Assembly: GCF_014698115.1 (NCBI RefSeq)
Contig: NZ_JACJSJ010000027.1
Span: forward strand, 24,305 to 88,304
Origin: Nostoc sp. FACHB-973
GTDB taxonomy: Bacteria > Cyanobacteriota > Cyanobacteriia > Cyanobacteriales > Nostocaceae
Length of the DNA stretch: 64,000 nucleotides
Reading direction: 5' to 3'
Of this stretch, positions 8,490-17,821 are shown one piece after another. A model generated the notes under the pieces. It worked only from the letters and a program-made list of their open reading frames with translations. It was not told where the DNA came from and made no database searches. Each line of letters begins with the position of its first letter. The stretch's first letter is position 1. The position numbers were made by a program, and so were the translations under genes.

Positions 8490-9404
8490 CTATACTGCAA
8501 CTGCCTCGCGTCGGTTGTATGCAGAAGAGTCACCCTTGATGGCTTGACTTTGTTTACCATCAATGCCAACTGGAATATCGCCGACGATTGTCACTCGCTG
8601 AACGTGACGGGGTTGGTTGCCGTAATCAGCAACTGCGTAGTGTTGAGTAGCGCGGTTGTCCCAGAATGCCACATCACCAACTTGCCAACGCCAACGAACT
8701 GTATTTTCGGGACGGGTTACGTAAGCTTGTAACAGTCTTAAAATATCGTCGGATTCAGTGGTTGATAGACCACGGAACTGGCGAACAAAGCCACCAATAA
8801 ATAAGCCACGTTCACCAGATTCAGGATGAACGCGTACTACTGGGTGAAGCGTTTCATATACCGTCGAAGTGAAAACAGCCCGGTAAGCCTTCACGTCTTC
8901 AGGAAGGTCAAATCCAGTTGCATAGTCGTAGGCATTGCTATGTACTGCCCAGAGTTCATCTGCAATACTACGCAGATGGTTTGGTAAATCTTGATATGCA
9001 GTCACAGAGTTTGCCCAGATAGTATCGCCTCCGGCTGGAGGAATGACCAGTGCCCGCAAGATGGAGCCAAGGGGAGGACGGTCTACAAATGTTACATCAG
9101 TGTGCCAACTATTCGCACGGGAAGTAGTTTTGCCGTAATTCAAATCGAGGACTTCTGGATGGTCTGGAAGTGATGGAACGGTGGGGTGAGCTGTAGTGAC
9201 TTCACCAAATCTGCGGGCGAAGGCTACCTGTCCGTTAGCATCGAGTTGCTGTTGATCGCGGAAGAAAATTACTTTGTATTGAACTAAGGCTTTACGGATA
9301 TCACTGATAACTTCGTCGCTCAAGTTATTACTCAGATTAACGCCAATGATTTGGGCACCGATGCGTCCGGCAACTGGTTTGATGTCAAAGTATTGGGAAC
9401 TCAT
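8490..9404 (-). CDS. TauD/TfdA family alpha-ketoglutarate-dependent dioxygenase
   Basis: A 304-residue enzyme with the non-heme Fe(II) ligands in 'NSWHTDVTF' (HxD, near residues 99-107) and a distal His in 'RATQHYAVADY', followed by the 2-oxoglutarate-binding Arg ('RHVQRVTI'). The family hydroxylates the carbon next to sulfur in taurine, alkyl sulfates or sulfonates, releasing sulfite or sulfate. A good Shine-Dalgarno (AGGAG) precedes the ATG. It lies between the SDR and the DszA-like gene on the same strand. Differs clearly from the second TauD at 52242. Confidence 0.9.
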   Translation of the reverse strand: MSSQYFDIKPVAGRIGAQIIGVNLSNNLSDEVISDIRKALVQYKVIFFRDQQQLDANGQVAFARRFGEVTTAHPTVPSLPDHPEVLDLNYGKTTSRANSWHTDVTFVDRPPLGSILRALVIPPAGGDTIWANSVTAYQDLPNHLRSIADELWAVHSNAYDYATGFDLPEDVKAYRAVFTSTVYETLHPVVRVHPESGERGLFIGGFVRQFRGLSTTESDDILRLLQAYVTRPENTVRWRWQVGDVAFWDNRATQHYAVADYGNQPRHVQRVTIVGDIPVGIDGKQSQAIKGDSSAYNRREAVAV

Positions 9405-9544
9405 GTGTTTGTTTCTCCTGAAAAGTTTGTCTTGAAATTGGGGTTTTCGAGGCTCTGCAATCCGCTCTTAATATTAATTAGATAAGACTTATGCAAGAAC
9501 TCTCTGAAACTCTTATTTGTCTATGTCCTCCGCCTCCTAGCTTG

Positions 9545-10345
9545 TTAAACACCAGGAGTAGAACCGCCATCAACGATAATTTCTGTTCCTGTAATCGATG
9601 CAGCTAGATCGGATACCAAAAACAGCGCTAGGGCAGCAATTTCTTCTGGCTGGGCGATTCTTTTTAAAGGAATAGTCTGAATGCTTTCGGCCTTTGCTTG
9701 CTCGACGGTGATTCCACGGGCTTGGGCGTTCTGCTGGGCTAGACGTTCAGCACGTTCAGTAGCTGTAGCACCAGGCGATATGGCATTAATGCGAATGTTG
9801 TACTCGGCTAACTCTTTAGAAATGCCCTTTGTGAAGTTGAGCAAAGCCGCATTGCTTGTACCACCAGCTAAAAAGCTAGGGCGAGGTGTACGTGCTGCAC
9901 CGCCGACTATATTAACAATCCGTCCATCACCGCGACTTTTTTGATGGGGTACAACGGCTCTGACAAAGCGAATGTAGCCCAATAGTTTTAGATTCCAAGC
10001 ATCCAAAAATAAATCATCACTTGAGTCAAGGAACGACCCCGCACGGGCTGAACCGGCGTTATTAATCAAAATATCAATCTGACCAAACTGTGCCAGAGTT
10101 GTTGACACAACTTTCTCAACATCCTCAGCCTGAGTCAGGTCGGCACTGATGGAGATGACTTTTGCTCCTGGGGTGGGTAGCGACTGAATCGCACTGACCG
10201 CATTTTCTAGTCGTTCTGGGTTACGAGCTGCGATCGCCACATTCACACCCTCACTATACAAAGCTTTGGCGATCGCTAAGCCAATCCCCGCACTTCCTCC
10301 TGTCACAATCGCTGTTTTACCTGATAGTTTTAGTTCTAAGCTCAT
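9545..10345 (-). CDS. SDR-family protein lacking the usual catalytic Tyr/Lys
   Basis: A 266-residue Rossmann protein with the cofactor motif 'GGSAGIGLAIA', 'DILINNAGSA', and the C-terminal 'ISPGATATE' and 'GTEIIVDGG' typical of classical SDRs. Where YxxxK should align, the sequence reads 'GGTSN' before 'AALLNFTK', so Tyr becomes Gly and Lys becomes Asn; the Ser before it is also not obvious ('IVGGAA'). NAD(P) binding looks intact but classical hydride chemistry is doubtful. It precedes TauD in the minus-strand run. Confidence 0.85.
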   Translation of the reverse strand: MSLELKLSGKTAIVTGGSAGIGLAIAKALYSEGVNVAIAARNPERLENAVSAIQSLPTPGAKVISISADLTQAEDVEKVVSTTLAQFGQIDILINNAGSARAGSFLDSSDDLFLDAWNLKLLGYIRFVRAVVPHQKSRGDGRIVNIVGGAARTPRPSFLAGGTSNAALLNFTKGISKELAEYNIRINAISPGATATERAERLAQQNAQARGITVEQAKAESIQTIPLKRIAQPEEIAALALFLVSDLAASITGTEIIVDGGSTPGV

Positions 10346-10526
10346 AGCAAAGTCATACCATTTTGGATTTTAGATTTTAGATTTTGGATTGGGGATAGTT
10401 TGGTGAATCTAGGTTAAGTAAATCAATCTGTCACAATCCTTTTTAAGGTTCAAAAATGTGATTTATTTTTTACAAATCCGCTATCCCGCAATACGCTTGC
10501 ATTAAGCGTAAAAATATTCATTATAG

Positions 10527-10546
10527 AGACGCGATTCATCGCGTCT
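10527..10546. repeat. Palindromic repeat AGACGCGAT-TC-ATCGCGTCT
   Basis: A perfect 9-bp inverted repeat with a 2-nt loop. Copies with the same arms lie at 21864-21883 and 49652-49671, and a variant at 53120-53150. This copy overlaps the 3' end of the pyrophosphatase-like gene. Confidence 0.85.
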
Positions 10547-10922
10547 GCAAGACTTCAACAACCTCATCCCGAACCAATAATATTGCTGATTGAGAACCTG
10601 TATTGTGGATATTCAAGATTGCTCGGCTTTCTTGGGATGTACAACCCAAAAGTATCTTGATTTCTGTATCCCGTTTTTGTAAGTCAACACTACAGATGAG
10701 GGCGGTGACTGTTCTACTTGATAAGCTTCCTATCCAGACATCTATATCAGCTTTATCTCCAGATCGAGTATCTTCCAAGTATCCATAATCCAGAGGATAA
10801 ATAAAGGATGGATAACGTGGATGTGATGTGCCTTTTGGACGATCTATCTTGAGGTTACTAGCAGCTACAAGTTGGTCTAGTTTGAACCAAAATTCAGCAT
10901 AATTCGTAATTTCTAATGACAC
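10536..10922 (-). CDS. Short inorganic-pyrophosphatase-like protein, repeat-terminated
   Basis: A 128-residue protein similar to the soluble family I pyrophosphatase: 'IDRPKGTSHPRYP', 'FIYPLDYGYLEDT', 'SGDKADIDVWIG'. Family I enzymes are usually about 170 residues and carry a D-G-D-P-x-D metal signature; here it is 'DKADID', so metal binding may be changed. The last residues (QTR, stop) are encoded by the AGACGCGAT palindrome, suggesting the original 3' end was replaced by the repeat. Hydrolysis of PPi is uncertain. Confidence 0.65.
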   Translation of the reverse strand: MSLEITNYAEFWFKLDQLVAASNLKIDRPKGTSHPRYPSFIYPLDYGYLEDTRSGDKADIDVWIGSLSSRTVTALICSVDLQKRDTEIKILLGCTSQESRAILNIHNTGSQSAILLVRDEVVEVLQTR

Positions 10923-11085
10923 TCGTTCCCCTTTGGCGTCTACCTTTAGGAGAAGACTCGCTAACCTAATTCATAATTTTTACCCCACACCTGAACTTAA
11001 GCGGCTCGAAACAATAAATTTAGGTGTATAAAAAGACAACTAATTATGAATTACGAATTACGAATTACGAATTATTTCGTAATCC

Positions 11086-12033
11086 TCAATTGGAAATGTG
11101 CAATACAGCCTTACCAGGGAAACTCCTGTCGAGTAGTTTTTGGGCTACGTCAGCTATTTCTGTCCAAGAAGCTTCTAAATCAATGTGAGGACGCAACTGA
11201 CCTGCTTCTACTAAATTCAAAAGGCGTTTTAGACCGACTGCTGCTGATTCAAATCTCAGTTCATCGAACAGACGTAAACCATACAGACTCACCCCACCAG
11301 TCCCGAAAAATTGAGCAGCGTTGAATGTTACTTCAGCTCCCCCAGATACTCCATACAGCACAGTTTTTCCATCCTGAGCCAGTAAGCCAAGAGCTATACC
11401 CAAAGTCTTGCCACCTACTGACTCTACAATTAGATGATAAGGGCCATATTCCTTTGCGGGTGAGAGGTCTTCACCAATCACCACCGATTGTGCCCCTGCT
11501 TCTCTCACCAGAGTCTCATAGCCAGCTTGGCGAATATGTGCCACGACTTGCGCCCCTGATAGTCGTGCCAATTGAATGGCAAAGTAACCAACACCTCCTG
11601 ATGCACCTGTAACCAAAACAGGCTTACCTAAAAGTGAACCGCCTTTTAGCACGGCATGGTAGGCAGTTAAGCCTGCCACAGGCAATGTGGCAGCTTCAGC
11701 AAAGGATACCGATGGCGGTATTTCTGCTAGGGTGCTGGTGGGAACAGACACAAGTTCTGCCCAAGCACCGCTGCGGCGCAAGCCGACTACACGCGCTCCT
11801 TGGGGAGGCCCTGACCCATCAATGGCGGGAGTTTCTATGATACCAGCCAAGTCCCAACCAGGCTGCCAACCAGCCTCAGCAGTGGTTGAACGTTTGACCT
11901 CTCCCCGATTCAAGGAAATCGCCGCTACCCGCACTAAAGCTTCGTCTGAAGCAGGCTGTGGTGCAGTCACTTCACTTAGTGCCAAACGCCCTGGCACATT
12001 GGGGTCAACAATCACAGCACGTATTTTGCTCAT
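11086..12033 (-). CDS. Zinc-binding-dehydrogenase-family NAD(P)H:quinone oxidoreductase-like
   Basis: A 315-residue MDR-superfamily protein. N-terminal GroES-like domain ('ALVRVAAISLNRGEVKR', 'GWDLAGIIE'), then a Rossmann domain with 'LVTGASGGVGYFAIQLAR'. No zinc-binding cysteines are visible, as in quinone oxidoreductases. It is the first gene of the minus-strand run towards TauD and is preceded by the 34-bp dyad at 12166-12199, 132 nt upstream. Likely a redox step on a carbonyl or quinone product; substrate unknown. Confidence 0.85.
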   Translation of the reverse strand: MSKIRAVIVDPNVPGRLALSEVTAPQPASDEALVRVAAISLNRGEVKRSTTAEAGWQPGWDLAGIIETPAIDGSGPPQGARVVGLRRSGAWAELVSVPTSTLAEIPPSVSFAEAATLPVAGLTAYHAVLKGGSLLGKPVLVTGASGGVGYFAIQLARLSGAQVVAHIRQAGYETLVREAGAQSVVIGEDLSPAKEYGPYHLIVESVGGKTLGIALGLLAQDGKTVLYGVSGGAEVTFNAAQFFGTGGVSLYGLRLFDELRFESAAVGLKRLLNLVEAGQLRPHIDLEASWTEIADVAQKLLDRSFPGKAVLHISN

Positions 12034-12165
12034 AAGGTTGCCCTGGCTTAGAGATTAATTTGTAGATCATTGGTTCGCAATTTAGTGCTTGCAATAGATC
12101 AACTTGATAGATTATCTATTCTTTCTTTACTTTAAATTCCTGCAACTAGGTTAACGATATTTAAC

Positions 12166-12199
12166 AAACTACGGTAACTTGATAAGTTTAACGTAGTTT
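12166..12199. promoter_or_regulatory. Candidate operator, site 1 (AAACTACG-N18-CGTAGTTT)
   Basis: Perfect 8-bp arms AAACTACG (12166-12173) and CGTAGTTT (12192-12199) separated by exactly 18 bp. The same geometry is found at 29805, 38226 and 41444. Lies 132 nt upstream of the quinone-oxidoreductase-like gene and before the IS element. Confidence 0.65.
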
Positions 12200-12285
12200 A
12201 TAGTACGTAAAAAGAAAATTATCACAGAAAACTAGAACAATCAAGCATCTTGGGAAAAGATTTGTTTCATCAGAAAAATGGGTAG

Positions 12286-13570
12286 AAACCCCGTCATAAA
12301 GGACGGCTTTACATGGAATGTGGTAAAATGTGAGATGTGGAGAAAGCCTACCGCTACCGTTTTTACCCAACTACCGAGCAAGAACAAATATTGCGTCGGA
12401 CAGTTGGCTGTGTGCGGTTGGTGTTTAACAAAGCCTTGGCAGCGAGAACCGAAGCTTGGTATAAGAGACTTGAGCGAGTAGACTACGCTCAAACCTCCAC
12501 CATGTTGACGCAGTGGAAGAAACTTGAAGACCTCCAATTTTTGAATGAGGTTAGCTGTGTCCCACTGCAACAAGGCTTGAGGCATCTGCAAACTGCTTTC
12601 ACTAATTTCTTTGCTGGTAGGGCAAAATACCCCAACTTTAAGAAGAAACGCAGTGGCGGTAGTGCAGAGTTTACTAAGTCTGCTTTTAGGTGGAAGGATG
12701 GACAAGTCTACTTGGCAAAGTGTTCTCAAAGCTTGCCAATTAAATGGTCTAGACAACTTCCTGCTGGATGTGAGCCTAGTACCATCACCGTTAGACTTGA
12801 ACCTTCTGGACGCTGGTTTGTCAGTTTGCGAATTAATGATCCAACTGACAAAACTTTGCAGCCCGTTGATAGCGCTGTAGGGTTGGATGTTGGGGTAAGC
12901 AGTCTTGTTATCCTGAGTACAGGTGAGAAGATTGCTAACCCCAAAGTATTCAACAAGCACTATCAAAAATTGAGAAGGGCGCAAAAGTCTTTGAGTCGCG
13001 CCTCCAAAGCCTCTCGAAATCGAGATAAAGCAAAACTTAAAGTAGCTCGCATTCAAGCTAAAATTTCCGACGCAAGGATTGACCATGCCCATAAACTGAC
13101 AACTCGACTGATTCGTGAAAACCAAACGATAGTTGTCGAGGATTTGAAAGTTTTGAACATGGTCAAAAATCCCAAGCTTGCCCGTGCCATTAGTGATGCT
13201 GCGTGGGGAGAATTGGTGAGGCAACTGGAGTACAAAGCTTTTTGGTATGGTCGAACCTTGGTGAAAATTGACCGATGGTTTCCCAGTTCTAAACGCTGTG
13301 GACATTGCGGTCACATTGTTGAAAAATTGCCGTTGAATATCAGAGAGTGGGACTGTCCCAACTGCGGAACACACCACGACCGAGACATCAATGCAGCTAA
13401 AAATATTTTGGCGGTGGGACACACCGTTACAGTCTGTGGAGCGAACGTAAGACCTGATAGGCATGAGTCTAAAGGGCAGTTGCGAAAATCCAGCAATGGA
13501 AGGAAACAGAAACCCAACTCGTGAGGTTTGGGAATCACCGTGGCTGTCTTCCCGGTGAGGATGTCAACAA
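12286..13570 (+). mobile_element. IS200/IS605-family element carrying only tnpB
   Basis: Approximate limits. The left side has the hairpin 'CCGTC ataaag GACGG' around 12291-12306, followed by tnpB; the right side ends 'CGGTGAGGATGTCAACAA' (13553-13570), which closely matches the right end of the second element (29523-29542). No tnpA (Y1 transposase) is present, so movement would need one in trans. It lies between the dehydrogenase promoter and the 3' end of the haloperoxidase gene. Confidence 0.75.
12337..13524 (+). CDS. tnpB: TnpB, RNA-guided nuclease of an IS200/IS605 element
   Basis: A 395-residue TnpB with a GTG start ('EKAYRYRFYPT' beginning). The RuvC catalytic residues appear intact: Asp near 184 ('VGLDVGVSS'), Glu near 268 ('VVEDLKVLN'), Asp near 350 ('DRDINAAKN'). 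The zinc finger is complete: 'CGHCG' and 'CPNCG' near residues 321-343. TnpB cuts DNA guided by an omega RNA made from the element's right end. Probably active as a nuclease. A long antisense frame across it is a shadow. Confidence 0.93.
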   Translation: MEKAYRYRFYPTTEQEQILRRTVGCVRLVFNKALAARTEAWYKRLERVDYAQTSTMLTQWKKLEDLQFLNEVSCVPLQQGLRHLQTAFTNFFAGRAKYPNFKKKRSGGSAEFTKSAFRWKDGQVYLAKCSQSLPIKWSRQLPAGCEPSTITVRLEPSGRWFVSLRINDPTDKTLQPVDSAVGLDVGVSSLVILSTGEKIANPKVFNKHYQKLRRAQKSLSRASKASRNRDKAKLKVARIQAKISDARIDHAHKLTTRLIRENQTIVVEDLKVLNMVKNPKLARAISDAAWGELVRQLEYKAFWYGRTLVKIDRWFPSSKRCGHCGHIVEKLPLNIREWDCPNCGTHHDRDINAAKNILAVGHTVTVCGANVRPDRHESKGQLRKSSNGRKQKPNS

Positions 13571-13620
13571 TATCTGCATCTATTGCTGTGCTGTAATCTA
13601 GCCCCTGTGAAATGTTTTCC

Positions 13621-15453
13621 TCAAACTGTGACTTTCGTGCCGTCAAATTTAGTAAAGGTGAAGCCCTGGAATCGTTCGTTGTAGCCTAGTCTTTCATCCC
13701 TAAGGAGGCTAATGGCAACTTCTTCTCCCAAAGCCAAGGCAGCTGAACCATCCGAACGCCAATGAATACCACCGTTACCGCGACCAATAGCATAGTTAGT
13801 TGCTAGTTTATTTAACTCACCGCCTACGGTCAGAGGTGACCCGCTGTAGGAAATTAGCTTGGTGGGGTCATTGGGGTCAGGTATGACTGGGTTGGGGATA
13901 ACATAGTTTTCGTCAAAGAATGCTTTTAAAAGTGTGACATTGACAGCAGCAGTAACAGCAGCACCACCTGTATAGGAAGAATGGATTGGTGAACCTTCTG
14001 GATATGCTTGAGGTAACAAATAAGTACCGAACGTTCCGAAGGTCGAAGCTAAAGCTTGGGAATTTAAGACCTCAGAATTAATCGGATACTGGGTTTTATT
14101 GACTATATTGTTGTAAATTAGCCCACCATATGCCTCTGGACGCAGAATGCGGTGTACATAAAACTTCTGCCAGTATGATGCTCTAATCGCACGTGAACTA
14201 CCCAAGTTGAGCAAGGCTTGTAAATGTCCGACTGCAAAGGTGGCAGCAGAACCAGCTTGGGTCTTGGAATTAACGTAGGGATTGCCTGGATTTAATGGTG
14301 CGCCGATACTACCAAGAATCAAGGAAGCTCCCAGGTAGGTAGGGCCACCGATATGAGCATACTCACCTAAATCACGAACCGTGACTATGTAACGGTTAAT
14401 AGGATCGTAGTTAATTGCCTTGCCTGAACTCCCTCCATTCTGGACGGTCAGCCATTCATTGAAATCTATGAGAAAGTCATTGCCAGGAAGAGCAGTACGA
14501 ATTAGTGCTGAAACAGACTGGGTTCCCCAAACAATAGTCCGCAGCAGAAATTGTGAGATGTAAGGCCCTTCTAGTACCCCTGGTGGAGTAACATATTTTG
14601 TACTATTACCAGACGAATCCTTGCGATCGACGTAGTTGACGCTACCACGAAATAAAGTTTGAGGAGTTACAAGGCCATTTTGTTTTGGGCCTCGGAACGC
14701 CGAAAGCTTGTTCAGGTCTGCGACAGCTGCCAAAACTTTTGGGTCGTCTGTATTGTTTTGGAACTTGGAATAAGGTACATCACGTAGTAAGGCTTGCCAG
14801 TAGAGTTCAACAGCTTCAGCAGCCCTTCTTGCACTAGCTAGAGGTGGTGGTGGTGGAACTGCTATCTGGGCTGCATTGATGCCTTCCAAGCTAATTGCCA
14901 GAGGTCCTTGAGGATTGACGAGTTTTCTGGTGCCACCCAAGATGATATTTTCAAAATCATCTGGGTTTTGCGTTCTCAGTGCTTTGGTCAGAGAGTTGTA
15001 AGCTTCCAATTTGACCTCGCCCCGCGCATCGTGGGGTAGTCCCCTACTGTCGGAGCCGATTTTGTTGGGATATCGCTCCTCGTCACCGTTGGTAGGATGC
15101 GGCGGAATGGGAATATTCCTTTCGAGTCTTGCTGCTTCAACACGTACTCGAAAAGCTTTATCAACAAACCTTTCATAGTTGAACCGTGACCTTCCAGAAC
15201 GTCCGAAAGGATTTTCGGCTTGGGCAATGTCTCCTCCCTTTTTGGAGGACACAGTTGAACCTAAAATACCTCCAACAGCGCTGGCGACTGTAAATAAACC
15301 TACACGACCGAGAAATGAACGTCTACTACCACGACTAAATAAAAAGCGTCTGCCACCTGAACTACCTACATTGGGTTTCTTAGGCTGCTTTATTTCGCTC
15401 TGAGTTTGAGCATCCTGACCAGAATTTTGGTGAGAATTGGGATCTACTTGCAT
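13621..15453 (-). CDS. Vanadium-dependent haloperoxidase, Tat-exported
   Basis: A 610-residue PAP2/haloperoxidase protein. A twin-arginine signal is visible near residues 43-66 ('RGSRRSFLGRVGLF', then a hydrophobic stretch). The vanadate-binding motifs are present in order: 'KFYVHRILRP' (K-x7-RP, about 430), 'PIHSSYTGG' (about 488) and 'RGNGGIHWRSD' (R-x5-H-x3-D, about 556-566). The family uses H2O2 to oxidise halides (or sulfides) outside the cytoplasm. It stands alone on the minus strand, with the IS element just downstream. Whether it is a bromo-, chloro- or iodoperoxidase is not decidable by eye. Confidence 0.88.
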   Translation of the reverse strand: MQVDPNSHQNSGQDAQTQSEIKQPKKPNVGSSGGRRFLFSRGSRRSFLGRVGLFTVASAVGGILGSTVSSKKGGDIAQAENPFGRSGRSRFNYERFVDKAFRVRVEAARLERNIPIPPHPTNGDEERYPNKIGSDSRGLPHDARGEVKLEAYNSLTKALRTQNPDDFENIILGGTRKLVNPQGPLAISLEGINAAQIAVPPPPPLASARRAAEAVELYWQALLRDVPYSKFQNNTDDPKVLAAVADLNKLSAFRGPKQNGLVTPQTLFRGSVNYVDRKDSSGNSTKYVTPPGVLEGPYISQFLLRTIVWGTQSVSALIRTALPGNDFLIDFNEWLTVQNGGSSGKAINYDPINRYIVTVRDLGEYAHIGGPTYLGASLILGSIGAPLNPGNPYVNSKTQAGSAATFAVGHLQALLNLGSSRAIRASYWQKFYVHRILRPEAYGGLIYNNIVNKTQYPINSEVLNSQALASTFGTFGTYLLPQAYPEGSPIHSSYTGGAAVTAAVNVTLLKAFFDENYVIPNPVIPDPNDPTKLISYSGSPLTVGGELNKLATNYAIGRGNGGIHWRSDGSAALALGEEVAISLLRDERLGYNERFQGFTFTKFDGTKVTV

Positions 15454-15982
15454 CTCAAGATATCTCCATTGGCAAAAAACAATACAAAAATCCAGTCATG
15501 AGCGAATCAATGAGTAACTTTAAGTCACACATTTGGAACACTCACCACTTGAAGAAGAGAGTAATCTTAGCGAATTTGTTATGAAACTTGGAGCTGCTCT
15601 ACTGGAAAGTAATTTGCACTCTTAGTTATTACTCTGGGCATTTACTTATCCTATTCAAGGCTCGATCGCATAGCTGTTAGACTTTTACAGTTTTCATCAA
15701 CTCAATAGCATACTCTGTGGTTAAAGCATTGCTGCGATCGCATAGCTCAAACCACGATTCTTTTCCAGTTCGATAAAATACTGTAAGACTATCGAGTTAC
15801 AGGTGTTTGCAGTTGTTAAATCAAACTTTCTCACAAACACCTGTGAAAATCAAGTAGTTTTTACAACAATTTAGGTATTACTCTTAGTTTTCTTTAAAAG
15901 CAAAGCTGTTTTTTAAGGCAAGAGGCAATTAACCTTTGCCTATTGCCTATTGCCTATTGCCTGTAGCTTTGGCTCGATATGA
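15454..15982. other. Gene-free spacer between haloperoxidase and MFS genes
   Basis: No supported gene. Contains one HIP1-like site, palindromic 'cacaggtgtttg / caaacacctgtg'-like sequence near 15800-15845 (CAGGTGTTTG and CAAACACCTG, with spacer) and a 'tattgcctattgcctattgcctg' repeat near 15937-15963. The haloperoxidase promoter must lie in the left part (minus strand). Confidence 0.5.
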
Positions 15983-17287
15983 CTATGTAACTATGCCCAT
16001 ATCTACATAAATTGGATGTACTATTTTTTTGATGGTGCGTAGTTTTCTACTAAAGATATAGGCTCCTACGATACAACAAGCACCACCAAAGAATAAAGCA
16101 TTGGTTACACCGATGCGATCGGCCAATCCTCCAAAGAATAAATTCCCAAAAGGTAGGACTCCTAAAAAACCAGTTGTAAATATACTAGTGACTCTACCTC
16201 TTTTATTTTCATCAACAATAATTAGTTGGAGAAAGTTACTAATGGAAGCCAAAGTTAAAGTAGTATTCATGCCTATAAAAAACATAAACACTAGACAAGC
16301 TTCCAAATTTTTGATGCGGGAAAATACGATTAATGATAAACCTAAAATTCCCGCAGAACGTGCCACAATATCTTCCAGCCCTATGGCTTGTTTTCGGGAA
16401 ACCAGATAAAATCCTGAAATTATAGAGCCAAGTGCTGAAGCTGTCATCAAAAATCCCATAGTTTTAGCATCACCGCTCAAAACTTCTTTGGCAAAAATAG
16501 GCATTAAATTTACGTGAGTCATTGCCATGAAACAAATGACAATTTGTAAAGCTAATACAGATTTTATAGGCAGAAAGTCATAGGCAAAAACAAAGCCTTC
16601 TTTCAGATTTTGCCAAATTTTGGTTTTTTGCTCTGATAAGTTTTTCACAACAGGCTTGACTTGGATGGTTAAGATAGCAGATAAGAAGGGCAAATAACTA
16701 ATACTATCTACTAAAAAGCATGAAGCGGCTCCGGAACTTGCAATTAGTAAACCCCCAATCATTGGACTGACAAATTTAGCAGTATTAATTAAGAATGAAT
16801 GGGAGGCCATTGCACTGTAAATATCAGCCTTTTTATCTACTAGTCTGGGAATAATTACCTGACGTGCTGGTAGATCAAAAGCTTTTACCGTTCCTTGGAG
16901 AGTGCCAATAATTATAATCCAGGCAACAGTGATGCGATCGCTAATAGTTAAAAATGTTAGTGTAGAAGATAAAATAATAGATGCTAGCTGAGTAGTTAGT
17001 AAGACATATCGTAAATTCCAACGATCTAATAATACTCCTACTACAGGTGTAATAATCAAGCCCATAGCTTGATTTGTGAATCCAGCTATACCTACTAAAA
17101 TAGCTGAATTAGTTAATTGATAAACCAACCATACTAAAGCGATTTGTGTCATCCATGAGCCAAAAAACGATAAGCTCTCCCCGATAACAAAACAAGCAAC
17201 ATTCGGAGATTTAAGCGCCGATGGAAGTTCAAAAGACACAAATTTTAATTTGTCTTTTGGAAAATTTTCTCTATTACTTGGTAACAT
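15983..17287 (-). CDS. MFS transporter, EntS/MFS_3-like
   Basis: A 434-residue 12-helix transporter similar in architecture to the one at 2401-3618: 'IGESLSFFGSWMTQIALVWLVYQLTNS' region at TM1 and 'GVLLDRWNLRYVLL' as motif A. Probably an efflux protein; cargo unknown. It stands between the haloperoxidase and the divergent acetolactate decarboxylase gene. Confidence 0.87.
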   Translation of the reverse strand: MLPSNRENFPKDKLKFVSFELPSALKSPNVACFVIGESLSFFGSWMTQIALVWLVYQLTNSAILVGIAGFTNQAMGLIITPVVGVLLDRWNLRYVLLTTQLASIILSSTLTFLTISDRITVAWIIIIGTLQGTVKAFDLPARQVIIPRLVDKKADIYSAMASHSFLINTAKFVSPMIGGLLIASSGAASCFLVDSISYLPFLSAILTIQVKPVVKNLSEQKTKIWQNLKEGFVFAYDFLPIKSVLALQIVICFMAMTHVNLMPIFAKEVLSGDAKTMGFLMTASALGSIISGFYLVSRKQAIGLEDIVARSAGILGLSLIVFSRIKNLEACLVFMFFIGMNTTLTLASISNFLQLIIVDENKRGRVTSIFTTGFLGVLPFGNLFFGGLADRIGVTNALFFGGACCIVGAYIFSRKLRTIKKIVHPIYVDMGIVT

Positions 17288-17821
17288 CAGCTTTTCCCTA
17301 TTTGAAAATGTTTGTAAGCATGTTTTTACCGAATTAATACGGGATTAATATGGGCATACGCTCAACCCAAGGTTAGGCGTTTAATTCTTTACTGATTTCC
17401 CTAATTCCCCGACACCTTTATAGTCTTGGCAATAAAAAAAGACAGCAATTTTATCCTCTTGTTCTGAGAAGAGGAATCTGGAAGACTTATACAAAGTCCT
17501 CAGAATGTTTTTGATAAAGCTTCGCTAGGCTTGTACATCACAAGCCCCGAACAATAGTTAACTTTGCTTAATATTAGATTAGCAGAAAGTTTGCATCCTT
17601 AGTATTTGTTCAAAAAAAAGCCACTAATACAATTAATGCACAGTGACTAAAAATCATATCATGTCTGTTGATGAACGACAATTATCTCAAGACGAGGGGA
17701 TAAGGGGGATGAGGGGTATGAGGGGTATGAGGGAGATGAGGAGAATAACCAATGCCCCATGCCTTTGTTTGGTAAATTCTTCGTTGTCTCCTCATTGAGA
17801 ACATTTATCTGTTTTATCTTT
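17288..17821. other. Divergent intergenic region with repeat block
   Basis: Separates the minus-strand MFS gene from the plus-strand decarboxylase gene. Holds a hairpin TCCTCTT-N8-AAGAGGA (17454-17475) and a 'ggggtatgagg' / 'gagatgagg' tandem repeat at about 17697-17742. No gene seen. Confidence 0.5.

Noticed and set aside
12241..13464. Long antisense open frame (407 codons) across tnpB
   Set aside because: It is the opposite strand of a well-supported TnpB with intact motifs; its translation shows no domain character.
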